From: Streptococcus suis 10581
GTDB lineage: Bacteria > Bacillota > Bacilli > Lactobacillales > Streptococcaceae
DNA: 64,000 nt
Assembly: GCA_000440235.1 (NCBI GenBank)
Contig: ALKQ01000017.1
Location: forward strand, 19,363 to 83,362
Direction: 5' to 3'
This document shows, piece after piece, positions 17,831-27,150 of the stretch (positions are counted from its first letter, which is position 1; the number at the start of each line of letters is the position of its first letter). Made by a program: the position numbers and the translations under genes. The notes below the pieces were generated by a model that was not told where the DNA came from, did not search any database, and saw only the letters and a list, made by a program, of their open reading frames with translations.

Positions 17831-19012
17831 CTAGTTTTTATTTTGGATAACACGAACCTTGACAATCGCATCGGTCGCTTCAAAGTTAGCAACCAACTGC
17901 TCAATTTTCACTTTATCCGCTTCATCCAAGTCTAACAAGGTATAAGCATAGTCACCTTTTGACTTGTTGATAATATTGTCAATGTTGATGCCCAATTCAG
18001 ACACGGCTGTGGTGATTTTTGCCACCATGTTTGGAATGTTTTTGTTGATGAGAGTAATCCGATAGGGAGCATCCAAGAACTGTTTGACATTTGGGAAGTT
18101 AACTGAGTTGATGATTTCACCTGTCTCCATAAAACGGCGAATGGTCTGACCAGCCGCAATGGCACAGTTAAGCTCCGCTTCTTCTGTTGACCCACCAACG
18201 TGCGGGAAGACAATAATGTTGTCTTTGTTGAGCACTTCTTCTGTTCCGAAGTCAGTGATGTAGTTCTTGATAACTCCTGCTTCGATAGCTTCAAACAGGT
18301 CAGCGTTATTGACCAACTCACCACGGGCGAAGTTAATCAAAGTCGTTCCTTTCTTCATTTGACCAAAACTGTCCGCATTGAACAAATCACGGGTCTTGTC
18401 TGTCAAGGGAACATGGACTGTGATATAGTCAGCATTAGCAAAAATTTCTTTCAAATCATCTACCCGTTTGACATGGCTAGAAATCGTCCAGGCTGTTTCA
18501 ACTGACACATAAGGATCATAACCAAGCACATTCATGCCCAGACGGCGAGCGTCGTTGGCAATACGAGCACCGATAGCACCAAGTCCAATGACACCAAGAG
18601 TTTTACCAGAAATTTCAGTCCCTGCAAACTGCTTCTTACCTGCTTCAACCTGCTTAGGTACATCATCTCCTGACAATGTATTTGCCCAAGCTGTCGCTCC
18701 GATATAGTCACGGGCAGACAATAGGATAGAGGCAAGCACCGCTTCTTTTACGGCATTGGCATTGGCTCCTGGAGTATTGAAAACAACAATTCCCTTCTCA
18801 GTCGCTTCCTCAATAGGAATATTGTTGGTCCCAGCACCTGCACGAGCAATGGCTTTCAAATTTTCAGGAAAATCAAAACCATGCAAGTTTTCAGAACGGA
18901 TGATAAAGGCATCTGGATTGGCCGCATGGTCTCCATCAATCTGGAATTTATTGCCTAATTCCTTAAGACCAATTTGATTGATATTGTTAAAAGTACGTAC
19001 GCTATATACCAT
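17831..19012 (-). CDS. serA: D-3-phosphoglycerate dehydrogenase
   Basis: 393 aa. First step of the phosphorylated serine pathway: 3-phosphoglycerate to 3-phosphohydroxypyruvate with NAD. Rossmann motif LGVIGLGAIGARIANDARRLG (about 138-158), catalytic Arg in NFARGELVNN and catalytic His in FPHVGGSTEEAE (about 270). The C terminus is an ACT domain (RITLINKNIPNMVAKITTAVSELG, about 320-390), expected to bind serine. It lacks the extra domain of the long SerA form. Start ATG 19012 with AGGT upstream. Transcribed in the same direction as serC but separated from the GNAT gene by a 312-bp repeat element, so read-through or a promoter within the repeat must be assumed. Confidence 0.95.
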   Translation of the reverse strand: MVYSVRTFNNINQIGLKELGNKFQIDGDHAANPDAFIIRSENLHGFDFPENLKAIARAGAGTNNIPIEEATEKGIVVFNTPGANANAVKEAVLASILLSARDYIGATAWANTLSGDDVPKQVEAGKKQFAGTEISGKTLGVIGLGAIGARIANDARRLGMNVLGYDPYVSVETAWTISSHVKRVDDLKEIFANADYITVHVPLTDKTRDLFNADSFGQMKKGTTLINFARGELVNNADLFEAIEAGVIKNYITDFGTEEVLNKDNIIVFPHVGGSTEEAELNCAIAAGQTIRRFMETGEIINSVNFPNVKQFLDAPYRITLINKNIPNMVAKITTAVSELGINIDNIINKSKGDYAYTLLDLDEADKVKIEQLVANFEATDAIVKVRVIQNKN

Positions 19013-19380
19013 TATTTTTACCTAAAAAGGGGAGTGGGAAAGAACTCACCTAACTACAGAAGAGTTCGTCTCACTTCCAAATCGTAGGTTCGGGCTAAAA
19101 TAGTCCACTGGACTATTTTAGTCCCACCCCCACACAGCTCCAGCAGTCAGAGTAGTGACTGTTGGAGGTTGGAAATAAGGCGAACTCAGTTCGTATCCGT
19201 CGTAAAGGTCAGATTTGGAGTATAAAATACGAACTGCTGAGATTTGCTTCGCAAATCTTATCTCCAACCTTTAACAGTCCACTGGACTGTTAAACCCAAT
19301 CAACCACTGTGCTGAGATGTTGACTCGAACCTTGAGAAGTAGTAATGAGCTGTTGCCTCGTCCCTTTGCTTTCGTTTTTT
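19013..19380. other. Gap between GNAT gene and serA filled by a repeat
   Basis: 368 bases without a gene. Apart from about 40 bases next to the GNAT stop, it consists of the modular repeat listed separately. I see no independent serA promoter outside the repeat. Confidence 0.7.
19029..19340 (-). repeat. Full-length copy (E2) of the modular hairpin repeat
   Basis: Read on the minus strand it has the same block order as the 4441 and 63766 copies, from ACTTCTCA to GAGTTCTTTCCCACTCCC, but with internal cassettes. Two contain the core AGTCCAGTGGACT in longer palindromes (19270-19294 and 19095-19121). One is GATTTGC-TTC-GCAAATC (19241-19257). Linkers of the type TCTTATCTCCAACCT adjoin them. Hairpins dominate the element, and it carries no open frame of interest. 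Confidence 0.85.
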
Positions 19381-19938
19381 TTAGTTATTCCCAAGCAACC
19401 AACGGTCGTCTTCACTGATTTCCTGGTAAAGACTCCGCTCGCTCTTATGCTTGATTTTTTGATAGGCTAGACGTTCTCCATCTATTGGGACTTTACCACA
19501 ATAGACATAGCCCAATTTTTTTAGAATGTGCTGCATTGTCTTATTCTGCTCGTGGGTATCACAGCGGAAATCCGGTCCTTTTTGACCTTCAATTAAACCT
19601 TGCAAAAAAGTTTGTATGATTCCTTGACCACGAAATTCGTCAGCTGCTGCAATTCTATGAAATGTTGTATATACAGGATGATTGTGCTGCCATTTTCCTT
19701 CATATATGGCCTCATATTCTGCTTCTTGACCACGATGAACGGCGGCATAAGCTGCCACCTTACCGTCAACTAGACCAACGTAACCTCTGCCAGAAAGAAT
19801 GTCATCAAAGATATCCTCTTTATTTGGATACTCTCCCTGCCATTGATTGATACCGGAGGTTGCTAGAAATGCACGAGCATCTTCAAGAATATTGACAATA
19901 GCCTCCATCTCATTTGGATGTGCTAATCTAATTTCCAT
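19381..19938 (-). CDS. GNAT-family N-acetyltransferase in the serine operon
   Basis: 185 aa. Gcn5-related fold: beta-strand VGLVDGKVAAYAAVH (about 54-68), acetyl-CoA loop FRGQGIIQTFLQGL (about 102-115), and the C-terminal KLGYVYCGKVPIDGERLAYQK typical of small-molecule acetyltransferases. The substrate is not predictable. It overlaps the serC stop by one base (TAATG), so the two are translationally coupled, which hints at a link to amino-acid metabolism. Confidence 0.85.
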   Translation of the reverse strand: MEIRLAHPNEMEAIVNILEDARAFLATSGINQWQGEYPNKEDIFDDILSGRGYVGLVDGKVAAYAAVHRGQEAEYEAIYEGKWQHNHPVYTTFHRIAAADEFRGQGIIQTFLQGLIEGQKGPDFRCDTHEQNKTMQHILKKLGYVYCGKVPIDGERLAYQKIKHKSERSLYQEISEDDRWLLGNN

Positions 19939-21029
19939 TAAACATTCTCCGCTGCAAATTTTTTCATGAATTCAATTAATTCAACCACACCTTGACGTGG
20001 GAAAGCATTATAGAGCGACGCCCGCATCCCACCTACTGAACGGTGACCTTTGATGTTTTTAAAACCAGCTACTGTTGCTTCTTTGACAAATTTAGCATCC
20101 AATTCCTCGCTTGGTGAGACAAAAGGAATGTTCGCTACTGAACGCTCTTCTTTTTTACGAACAGGGTTTGTATAGAAATTAGACTGATCGATATAGTCAT
20201 AAAGCAAACCAGATTTTTCACGGTTGATTTTCTCCATCTCATCAACACTACCAATTTCTTTTACCCATTCAAAGACGAGTTTAGAAATATAGATAGAATA
20301 AGCTGGTGGCGTATTATAAAGAGAGTCATTTTCTGCTTGAATACGGTAGTCCAACATGCTTGAAAGCATTGGTTGATCATTGAGGAAGTCCTCACGAACA
20401 ATCACCACCGTCACACCAGCAGGACCAATATTTTTCTGTGCACCTGCATAAATCATGGCAAAGTCTTCTACATTGTAGCGAGCCGCCAAGATGTTTGAAG
20501 ACATGTCGGCAATGACTGGCACGCCATTGGTATCAGGAATATCATAAACTGCTGTTCCTTCAATAGTGTTATTTGTTGTCAAATGCACGTAGGCAGCAGT
20601 CGGATCAATATCATTTTTATCGAAGGTTGGCAATTCTGCATAGGTGATATCTTCTGTAGAGCCAAGCAAGATTGGTTCAAAGTCAATTGTTTTAGACAGC
20701 TTCACAGCCTCAGTATAGGCTTTTTTACCCCATGAGCCACCGACAAGATAGTAGGCTTTTTTACCTTGGGCAAAGTTGAGAGGAATCATGGTAAATTCCA
20801 AAGATGCTCCACCTTGTAAGAACAACACCTTGTAGTTATCTGGAATGGCCATCAATTCACGCAGGGTCGATTCAGCACCTTTAATAATATCATCGAAGTC
20901 CTTGGAGCGATGGGACATCTCCAAAACACTCATTCCCGAACCATTGTAGTCCAAGAATTCAGCTTGAGCACGTTCAAGTACTGGTTTTGGCAAAACTGCA
21001 GGACCTGCAGAGAAGTTGTAGATTGTCAT
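19938..21029 (-). CDS. serC: Phosphoserine aminotransferase
   Basis: 363 aa class V PLP aminotransferase: 3-phosphohydroxypyruvate plus glutamate to phosphoserine. N terminus [19 protein letters not shown] is diagnostic. The PLP-binding Lys is in [14 protein letters not shown] (about 198), and the C terminus has [17 protein letters not shown], which contacts the substrate phosphate. Strong Shine-Dalgarno (GGAGGG). It heads the serC-GNAT-serA-ogt operon. Its promoter has an extended -10 and a CodY-like box, consistent with amino-acid control. Confidence 0.96.
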   Translation of the reverse strand: MTIYNFSAGPAVLPKPVLERAQAEFLDYNGSGMSVLEMSHRSKDFDDIIKGAESTLRELMAIPDNYKVLFLQGGASLEFTMIPLNFAQGKKAYYLVGGSWGKKAYTEAVKLSKTIDFEPILLGSTEDITYAELPTFDKNDIDPTAAYVHLTTNNTIEGTAVYDIPDTNGVPVIADMSSNILAARYNVEDFAMIYAGAQKNIGPAGVTVVIVREDFLNDQPMLSSMLDYRIQAENDSLYNTPPAYSIYISKLVFEWVKEIGSVDEMEKINREKSGLLYDYIDQSNFYTNPVRKKEERSVANIPFVSPSEELDAKFVKEATVAGFKNIKGHRSVGGMRASLYNAFPRQGVVELIEFMKKFAAENV

Positions 21030-21057
21030 AAAATCCCTCCATTAAGTTAGTCTGTTC

Positions 21058-21083
21058 ATTATATCACAAATATTCAGACAATT
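21058..21083 (-). promoter_or_regulatory. serC promoter with CodY-like box
   Basis: On the minus strand an extended -10 (TGATATAAT, hexamer at 21063-21058) lies downstream of AATTGTCTGAATATT (21083-21069), which matches 13 of 15 positions of the CodY consensus AATTTTCWGAAAATT. The box falls in the -35/-10 interval, where CodY binding would block polymerase. Two mismatches make this weaker than the liv sites. Confidence 0.5.
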
Positions 21084-21130
21084 CCATAAAATATGCTGAG
21101 TTCTCAGAAAAGGTACGGAAAATACCTAAA

Positions 21131-21157
21131 AACAAAAAGACCAAGCATTAGCCTAGT
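21131..21157 (-). terminator. Terminator after rsmI
   Basis: On the minus strand GACTAGGC-TAAT-GCTTGGTC, paired with G-U wobbles, is followed by TTTTTG. The stem starts in the last codons of rsmI. Confidence 0.7.
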
Positions 21158-22011
21158 CCATGATATATATCGTATACTTCTTGTTTTTTGAGTTGGTAGC
21201 GTTTGGCCACTTCTTTGATAGCCTGATTAGGTTTTATGCCACTTGCAATTTCCCTTTCTACCTCAGCCTTCAAGTCCACTTCGTCAGCAGAAGGATAGAC
21301 TTCCTCACCGGCACCCTCGACAATAATCAAGCATTCTCCCTTAAGTGGATTTTCTTCCAAATACTCTAGTAATTCGGAAATGCTTCCTCTCTGGTATTCT
21401 TCGTATAACTTGGTCAATTCTCGAACAACCGTTACCTGACGATCACCATAAACTGTCAACATATTTTCTAAGGTATCTGCCACACGATATGGAGATTCAT
21501 AGAAAATCTGCGTCTCAGGATAGGTCTTTTTTTCTTGGAAAAATTCTTTTTGCTGCCCCGATTTTCTCGGTAAAAATCCATAAAAAATATGTGGCTGGGG
21601 TGCCAAACCAGATGCAATCAAGGCTGTAATTCCCGCCGATGCTCCTGGAAGTGCTACAACAGGAATATCTTCCGCAATCGCTGCCCCTACCAGGTCATGA
21701 CCAGGATCCGAAATGGAAGGCAAGCCTGCATCAGAAACTTGCGCAATGGACTGACCAGATTTGAGCCAATCAATCAAAACTGGAATTTTTTCATGGGCAT
21801 TGTGTTCATGAAAGGATATTTGCTTGGTTTCTACTTCAAAATGTTTGAGTAGAAGGCCTGTATTTCTCGTATCTTCCGCTGCAATTATATCCACTTCTTT
21901 CAAAATCTGAACAGCTCGGAATGTCATATCCTGTAAGTTTCCAATAGGCGTTGGCACCAGATATAAAGTCCCAAAACTCGTCTGTCCCTTAAATGATTTT
22001 TGTACTTTCAT
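21148..22011 (-). CDS. rsmI: 16S rRNA (cytidine1402-2'-O)-methyltransferase
   Basis: 287 aa. SAM-dependent tetrapyrrole-methylase fold enzyme that methylates the ribose of C1402 in the ribosomal decoding centre. Landmarks: LYLVPTPIGNLQDMTFRA (about 17-34), AAEDTRNTG (about 44-52), VSDAGLPSISDPGHDLV and VALPGASAGITALIASGL. The start lies 1 base after the yabA stop, so it is coupled to yabA. Last gene of the tmk-holB-yabA-rsmI operon, the usual streptococcal order. Confidence 0.95.
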   Translation of the reverse strand: MKVQKSFKGQTSFGTLYLVPTPIGNLQDMTFRAVQILKEVDIIAAEDTRNTGLLLKHFEVETKQISFHEHNAHEKIPVLIDWLKSGQSIAQVSDAGLPSISDPGHDLVGAAIAEDIPVVALPGASAGITALIASGLAPQPHIFYGFLPRKSGQQKEFFQEKKTYPETQIFYESPYRVADTLENMLTVYGDRQVTVVRELTKLYEEYQRGSISELLEYLEENPLKGECLIIVEGAGEEVYPSADEVDLKAEVEREIASGIKPNQAIKEVAKRYQLKKQEVYDIYHGLG

Positions 22012-22012
22012 C

Positions 22013-22330
22013 CTAATCTCGATTCAATAATTCTACACAGAACATACAAGGTTCATCATTATCCCTACGTTGACCATAAGAGAAGGTACAAATATGGAAA
22101 CCATCTTCGTAAATATTCTCCAAATTCTCCTTACCAAAGTTGGAAGATTTATGGCCTGTCTTATCATCTTTTTCCAAACGTTCGCGCAACTTGGAATTTT
22201 CCAAGCGGAGGGTCGTATTTTCATCAATAACTCCCTGTAAATGCTTTTTGATAGCATCTACTTCTGCCAACGTGGTTAGAAGATTCTGCGAAAAATCATC
22301 TAGGGCATCAAAAATTTCTTTTTTATCCAT
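22013..22330 (-). CDS. yabA: Replication initiation control protein YabA
   Basis: 105 aa. N-terminal leucine-rich coiled coil (about 1-60: [22 protein letters not shown]) for tetramerisation, flexible middle, and a C-terminal zinc-binding part (HICTFSYG...CMFC, about 80-101). YabA binds DnaA and the sliding clamp to restrain re-initiation. It sits 19 bases after holB, matching the conserved replication cluster. Confidence 0.93.
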   Translation of the reverse strand: MDKKEIFDALDDFSQNLLTTLAEVDAIKKHLQGVIDENTTLRLENSKLRERLEKDDKTGHKSSNFGKENLENIYEDGFHICTFSYGQRRDNDEPCMFCVELLNRD

Positions 22331-22349
22331 TATCTCCCTTTCTTTTATT

Positions 22350-23234
22350 TTACAGAGTTATATACTCTAGACTATTTTGTAGACTTACGTTTGCCTGCCA
22401 CATCTTCTTAGCCTTAAGAACAGCATCCATTTTTTCACGTACATTTGCCGACTCCATCATTTTCTCAGATAATATCAGACTCAGAAGGTCAAACAAACGC
22501 CCCTGCTCAGCTTTTTCCACAGCTAAAGACACTAGGATTCCAACTTGCAAATAAGCACGTGTAGGCTCCACCAAGAGCAAGTCTGTAAATTTCTTTGCCT
22601 GTCCCATCAAATCTAAAAAGTTTTTATTTTCTGCTAACTTTTTCGCTTCTTCTTGACTTGAAACCAATTGAGCTAAGAGATTCGCTTGTGTTTTTAACAA
22701 GCCCTCCTCTTCTAACATTCGCTCCATGGCCGGAATATTTTTAGGAAAACCTATAATCTGTGTCCGACTCTTGATAGTAGGAAGGACAGCTTCTTCCTGA
22801 TTGGTCAATAAGAAGATATGAATGGCTGACTGAGGTTCTTCAATCACTTTTAGCAAAGAGTTGGCTGCGTTAGCATGCATCTTCTCAGCATCACGAATAA
22901 TGAAAACCTGCTTATTGGATTCAAATCCAGATTGTGAAAAATTCTTAACTAATTCACGTATCGTGTCTGTTTTGATAACATTTCCCTGCGGTGCAATAAC
23001 AGTAAGATCTGAAAACTCATTTGCTTCAATTAGGCGACAAGACCGACACTTCTGACAAGGAAGGACGCCTTCTTTCTCCTGACAAAATAACGATTGACTG
23101 AGAAAAATTGCCATATCAAAACTAGCAAAGTCACCTGAAAATAGATAGGCATGCGCCAAACGTCTCTGCTCTAAAATTGTCACAAAACGTTGAAATACAT
23201 TGGGTTGTAAGTTTCTAAGTTCTTCAATCTTCAT
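22350..23234 (-). CDS. holB: DNA polymerase III delta' subunit
   Basis: 294 aa clamp-loader subunit. N-terminal AAA+ domain with a degenerate P-loop ([14 protein letters not shown]), a four-Cys zinc module ([16 protein letters not shown], about 51-66) and a sensor/SRC-like motif TIKSRTQII (about 153). It lacks a functional ATP-binding Lys, as usual for delta'. The ATG overlaps the tmk stop by 4 bases. Confidence 0.93.
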   Translation of the reverse strand: MKIEELRNLQPNVFQRFVTILEQRRLAHAYLFSGDFASFDMAIFLSQSLFCQEKEGVLPCQKCRSCRLIEANEFSDLTVIAPQGNVIKTDTIRELVKNFSQSGFESNKQVFIIRDAEKMHANAANSLLKVIEEPQSAIHIFLLTNQEEAVLPTIKSRTQIIGFPKNIPAMERMLEEEGLLKTQANLLAQLVSSQEEAKKLAENKNFLDLMGQAKKFTDLLLVEPTRAYLQVGILVSLAVEKAEQGRLFDLLSLILSEKMMESANVREKMDAVLKAKKMWQANVSLQNSLEYITL

Positions 23235-23869
23235 GTTCTTTCTGCAAACCGTTTCTTAATGACCGCCAGAGCATCTGCAACAACAGCCTCTAGTGGCTGA
23301 CTGGCATCAATCTTTACAAACCGCTCTGGTTCCTGCTCTAAAATACTAAGATAGCCTTGACGCACCCGTCTATGCATATCTGCTTTTTCCATATCCAAGC
23401 GATCCACATCACGGTCAGCATTGCGGGCAATTCGAGCCAGCCCCTCCTCTGTATCAATATCAAAATAGAGGGTTAAATCTGGTTTTAAACCATCTGTTGC
23501 AAACTGGTTGAGCCAATGAATGTCATCTATATCCAAACCCCGTCCAAATCCTTGATAGGCAATAGAGGAATCGATAAAACGATCAATCAATAGCAATTTC
23601 CCCTGTGCCAAGGGTGGAAGAATCTTCTCTTTCAAATGCTGACGTCGTGCTGCAATGAACAATAACAGCTCCGTCTTATCATCCATCGCTGTATTGGCAG
23701 GATTGAGAATTATATTGCGAATTTCTTCTGCAATAGCCACCCCACCTGGCTCTCTAGTTGTGACTACTTCTGGCCCCAATTCCTGCAAGGCTGGCAATAA
23801 CTGTTGCAATACCGTCGTTTTCCCTGCCCCATCTGGACCTTCAAATGTAATAAAAAAACCGTTTCTCAT
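23231..23869 (-). CDS. tmk: Thymidylate kinase
   Basis: 212 aa from ATG 23869, chosen over an upstream in-frame start because GAGGGAAAG is a good Shine-Dalgarno and the family begins [19 protein letters not shown]. It phosphorylates dTMP to dTDP. P-loop GPDGAGKT (about 10-17), TREPGG (about 37), [15 protein letters not shown] (about 92-106, the DR motif) and an Arg-rich lid ([13 protein letters not shown], about 144-156). First gene of the tmk-holB-yabA-rsmI operon. Confidence 0.95.
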   Translation of the reverse strand: MRNGFFITFEGPDGAGKTTVLQQLLPALQELGPEVVTTREPGGVAIAEEIRNIILNPANTAMDDKTELLLFIAARRQHLKEKILPPLAQGKLLLIDRFIDSSIAYQGFGRGLDIDDIHWLNQFATDGLKPDLTLYFDIDTEEGLARIARNADRDVDRLDMEKADMHRRVRQGYLSILEQEPERFVKIDASQPLEAVVADALAVIKKRFAERT

Positions 23870-24043
23870 CTTTCCCTCGCTCTTAGTACCAGTATGCACA
23901 GTTCAGCACTTCACTTATGAAGACTGGTTCTTAGATATTCATTCCATTTTACCAAAAATTAGCCAAAAAATCACTTGAAAATTGACTTGTTTTTAAGGAG
24001 AAAATCTTTTAAAATTGATATATACACATATTCGGAGGTGCTT

Positions 24044-24910
24044 ATGGTTCGTTTGAAAAATATTTTACTTATTTTGCTTGGTGCAGGGCTATTTGCCTTT
24101 GGGCTAAATTATTTAATCATGCCCAATCGTCTATTCGAGGGTGGCGCAACTGGATTGACGCTGATTATTTACTACCTTTTTCATATTCAACCTTGGATAA
24201 TGAACATTGTGATTAATATTCCATTGTTCATCCTCGGGTGGAAAATACTCGGTAAGAAGACTCTCTATCTCAGTATCTTAGGAACCTTTAGCGTTACCTT
24301 TTGGTTGGCCATTTTTGAAAAAATCCATTTTTCAATCAATCTACAACAAGATTTGATACTCGTTAGTATCCTTGGTGGGATTCTTATGGGACTAGGTTTA
24401 GGAACCATCTTCCGTGCTGGCGGAACGACTGGGGGAAGCGATATTATTGCTCGTATAGGTCATAAATTCCTACCTTACTCCATTGGACAAATCATTCTTG
24501 CAGTTGACATCCTCATCCTAACTCTGATTGTTATTGTTTTTAAAGACCTTCGTACCGTACTCTATACCTTAATGATGCTGACAATTGCTTCTAGAATGAT
24601 TGATTTTGTTACAGAGGGCGGATATGGTAGCAAGGGTGTTATGATTGTTTCTCAAAAATCTGACCAATTGGCTCAGGCTATTGATTGTGAAATCGAGCGT
24701 GGTGTCACCTTTATCAAAGCACAAGGTTTCTACAGCAAAGCCGATGTCAACATGATTTACTCGGTCATATATAAGAGCCAACTCCAAGAGATGAAGGAGC
24801 TTATTCACCGCATTGACCCCCACGCATTTATCACCATTACAGACGCACATGAAGTACTCGGTGAGGGATTTACTTTAGATCGAGATAAAAAACCAATAGA
24901 ACGCCATTAA
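24044..24910 (+). CDS. YitT-family membrane protein (DUF161/DUF2179)
   Basis: 288 aa from ATG 24044, 3 bases after a perfect GGAGGTG; a longer frame lacks a ribosome site. Five or six hydrophobic helices fill residues 1-185, including the family-typical FGLNYLIMPNRLFEGGATG and GTIFRAGGTTGGSDI. The cytoplasmic C-terminal DUF2179 domain (about 200-285) contains ERGVTFIKAQGFYSKADVNMIYSVI. The molecular function is unknown; members are suspected transporters or regulators. It is a lone gene divergent from tmk. Confidence 0.9.
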   Translation: MVRLKNILLILLGAGLFAFGLNYLIMPNRLFEGGATGLTLIIYYLFHIQPWIMNIVINIPLFILGWKILGKKTLYLSILGTFSVTFWLAIFEKIHFSINLQQDLILVSILGGILMGLGLGTIFRAGGTTGGSDIIARIGHKFLPYSIGQIILAVDILILTLIVIVFKDLRTVLYTLMMLTIASRMIDFVTEGGYGSKGVMIVSQKSDQLAQAIDCEIERGVTFIKAQGFYSKADVNMIYSVIYKSQLQEMKELIHRIDPHAFITITDAHEVLGEGFTLDRDKKPIERH

Positions 24911-24912
24911 AC

Positions 24913-24945
24913 AAACCTGCAGTTTCGCTGAACTGCAGGTTTTAT
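24913..24945. terminator. Bidirectional terminator between yitT-like gene and telA
   Basis: AAACCTGCAGTT (24913-24924) pairs with AACTGCAGGTTT (24931-24942) around TCGCTG, with A and T runs outside. Serves both converging genes. Confidence 0.85.
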
Positions 24946-24946
24946 A

Positions 24947-26218
24947 TTATTGATTGGTTTCAAGTGGTTGCTCTGCCTCAGACTGTGCTTCTTTGCCTTG
25001 CTCCAGCAAAGCAGCAATGATTTTTTGATCGCGTAGCTTAACAGAATCATTGATAGTCTCTGCTGACCGTACAATAGCTGCTTCCAACTCCCGACGTTTC
25101 TGACGCCCTTCATCTATAGCTGCAATAATGCCATTATTTTGGGCAACCAAACTTTCTGCCAATTTGGTAACAGATGCTACTGAAAGGGTCGGATTCTGAG
25201 CTGTGCGTTCCATCATCGGGATGGCTTCTTTTGATGTATCCGCAAGCATTTGAAGGGCAGCATTATTAGCATTGACAATCGCATCTGCCGTCTGGCTAGA
25301 CTTGATAGATTGTTGTAAGATGCCCAACTGTGCAATGGACAATTTCATTGTTGGAATAGTATTGCGACGTAACATCCCAAGGCGCTGTTTCATATCCGAA
25401 GAAACCTTGACCAGATTACGCATCTGCGGTGTCGTTGTCCACGCGACATACAAGCGACTCATATACTCAGAATGTTGTTGTTCGAGGATATTAGCAACCT
25501 CTGTTACACGTGCCAACTTCTCAGAAGCTACTTGATAATCTACCGTAGTTGGTTGCAGACCTGCCAAGCGTTCTTGCTCTGCTTTTGCTCGCTGGGCAGC
25601 CTCTTGACCAGTCGCTTCAATAAAGGCGATGACCCCCACCAAATTCTCGATAGACTTGGTATTATTTTCAATCAAAAGCTCTGCAGAAACAATATTGCGC
25701 GCCAACACCTCTTCCTGCTTGACCACACTGGCTGCCATGCTATCCATTTTCTTTTCAATGGTCTGCGAATCAAAATAAAATTCCTGCAAATCATTTTTGG
25801 TCTGCTTGAACAGGCGTTGGAAGAAACCTGGTTTCTTTTCTAATTCAGCAGTTGTGGAAATGTCCTTATACTTAGCCACAAAACCATTCAATTCACGGTT
25901 GGTATTGGCCAAAAGCTCATCCACCTGTGGAATTTCAATCTTCTTCTGTTCTGACAAAATGTGATTGACCGTGGCATTTACTTCTTCTACCGCTTCCTTA
26001 CCAAAATCCAAGAGGGCATTTTGATTAGCTAAGAAATTATCCACTAATTGGGGAGCCTTGGCACGAATACCTGTTTGTTGTTCCGGTGTCAACTGTGCCA
26101 AGAAAGACACTTTCGAATTATCTCCAGTCGGAGTCGCTTGAATAAGCTCTGTTGTCTTATCTTTGGTTGATAAACTATTATTAGCAATCTGATCAATATC
26201 GAAATTAAATCCTGACAT
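24947..26218 (-). CDS. telA: TelA/KlaA toxic-anion resistance family protein
   Basis: 423 aa, soluble, largely alpha-helical with long predicted coiled coils. Start MSGFNFDIDQIANNSLS. The family motif region FFQRLFKQTKNDLQEFYFDSQTIEKKMDSM (about 132-160) and the repeated QLGILQQSIKSSQTADAI/NAALQMLADTSKEAIPMMERTAQNP near 295-345 match TelA proteins. First reported in tellurite resistance; in Firmicutes they go with cell-envelope stress and lantibiotic tolerance. Directly follows the XpaC-like gene with a 5-base gap, the standard pairing. Confidence 0.9.
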   Translation of the reverse strand: MSGFNFDIDQIANNSLSTKDKTTELIQATPTGDNSKVSFLAQLTPEQQTGIRAKAPQLVDNFLANQNALLDFGKEAVEEVNATVNHILSEQKKIEIPQVDELLANTNRELNGFVAKYKDISTTAELEKKPGFFQRLFKQTKNDLQEFYFDSQTIEKKMDSMAASVVKQEEVLARNIVSAELLIENNTKSIENLVGVIAFIEATGQEAAQRAKAEQERLAGLQPTTVDYQVASEKLARVTEVANILEQQHSEYMSRLYVAWTTTPQMRNLVKVSSDMKQRLGMLRRNTIPTMKLSIAQLGILQQSIKSSQTADAIVNANNAALQMLADTSKEAIPMMERTAQNPTLSVASVTKLAESLVAQNNGIIAAIDEGRQKRRELEAAIVRSAETINDSVKLRDQKIIAALLEQGKEAQSEAEQPLETNQ

Positions 26219-26223
26219 CTTCT

Positions 26224-27051
26224 CTATTCCTCTTCTCTTTTCATCATACGCAGACTGACTTCAAAATCTTTCATATCCGCTTCGTTAAATTGTTTGATGG
26301 TATCATCCAAATCCTTATCAAACATTTCCATGGCTGATTTTGCCTGCACCAATCGTTCTTCTGCGTTAAAATAATCTTTCGGTGATTTTTTGATTTTCAA
26401 ATACCCCTGTAAAATATCGTTAAACCGATTCATATTGGCCTCATGGATAGCTGTCAATTCTTCCCGCTTATCTGTCGCCTTTTCCAGCTTTTCAAGAATA
26501 ACAAGATTGTCTCTTTGAATATTACAATAGGTTTCTAGAATTTCAGGAGCTAAATCCGCTATCATGCCTTGTTCATCCATCACAGCATTACCACCAGTAG
26601 AAACCTGTGTGTCAGTATTTTTTTCTGTTTTAGCTTCTGGCAGTTTTAAATGATATTTTAGTTGCAAGGTATCTACAACTTCTTTACTTTCATATCCATT
26701 CAGATATTTTCCAACTTTTTGATAGAGCTGATCTAATTCAAATAATTGTCCTAACAGTCTGTTTCGCAACTGTAACACAACCTTATCCTCGCCCTTTTCC
26801 GCCAAGAGCTCTTGATGCTTTTCATAGCCCGAACGAATAGATAGCGCTAATACCTGCAAGCGTTTTATAGAATCTCCATTCAAAAAACGCTGGATAGCCT
26901 CTCTCTTGTAAAAATAGCCAATTAAGAGCCCAATGGGCAATAAGATATACCAGAAACTCATGACAAAACCGATTGCCAATAAAACAAGGAGGGCCACAAG
27001 TCCTGAATTATTTTTACCATATTTCTTATACTTTTTATATTTGTGCCCCAT
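26224..27051 (-). CDS. XpaC-like 5-bromo-4-chloroindolyl phosphate hydrolysis family protein
   Basis: 275 aa. Lys/Tyr-rich N terminus (MGHKYKKYKKYGKNN), two adjacent hydrophobic segments (about 17-45: LVALLVLLAIGFVMSFWYILLPIGLLIGYF), then a long cytoplasmic helical region. This is the XpaC family, named for a phenotype and with no proven enzymatic site. It is paired with telA; the pair is probably a membrane-stress module. Confidence 0.82.
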   Translation of the reverse strand: MGHKYKKYKKYGKNNSGLVALLVLLAIGFVMSFWYILLPIGLLIGYFYKREAIQRFLNGDSIKRLQVLALSIRSGYEKHQELLAEKGEDKVVLQLRNRLLGQLFELDQLYQKVGKYLNGYESKEVVDTLQLKYHLKLPEAKTEKNTDTQVSTGGNAVMDEQGMIADLAPEILETYCNIQRDNLVILEKLEKATDKREELTAIHEANMNRFNDILQGYLKIKKSPKDYFNAEERLVQAKSAMEMFDKDLDDTIKQFNEADMKDFEVSLRMMKREEE

Positions 27052-27120
27052 AGAGCCTCCTCATACGTGATATACTTTATTATATCACATTCCCCTAAAA
27101 TACTAGAATGATAGCTAAAG

Positions 27121-27150
27121 AAAAAAACCGAGAAATCTCGGTTTTTAAAT
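27121..27150. terminator. Terminator between XpaC-like gene and CBS gene
   Basis: AAAACCGAG-AAAT-CTCGGTTTT with flanking A and T runs (stem about 27124-27146). It ends the CBS gene on the minus strand and overlaps its last codons. Confidence 0.85.
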
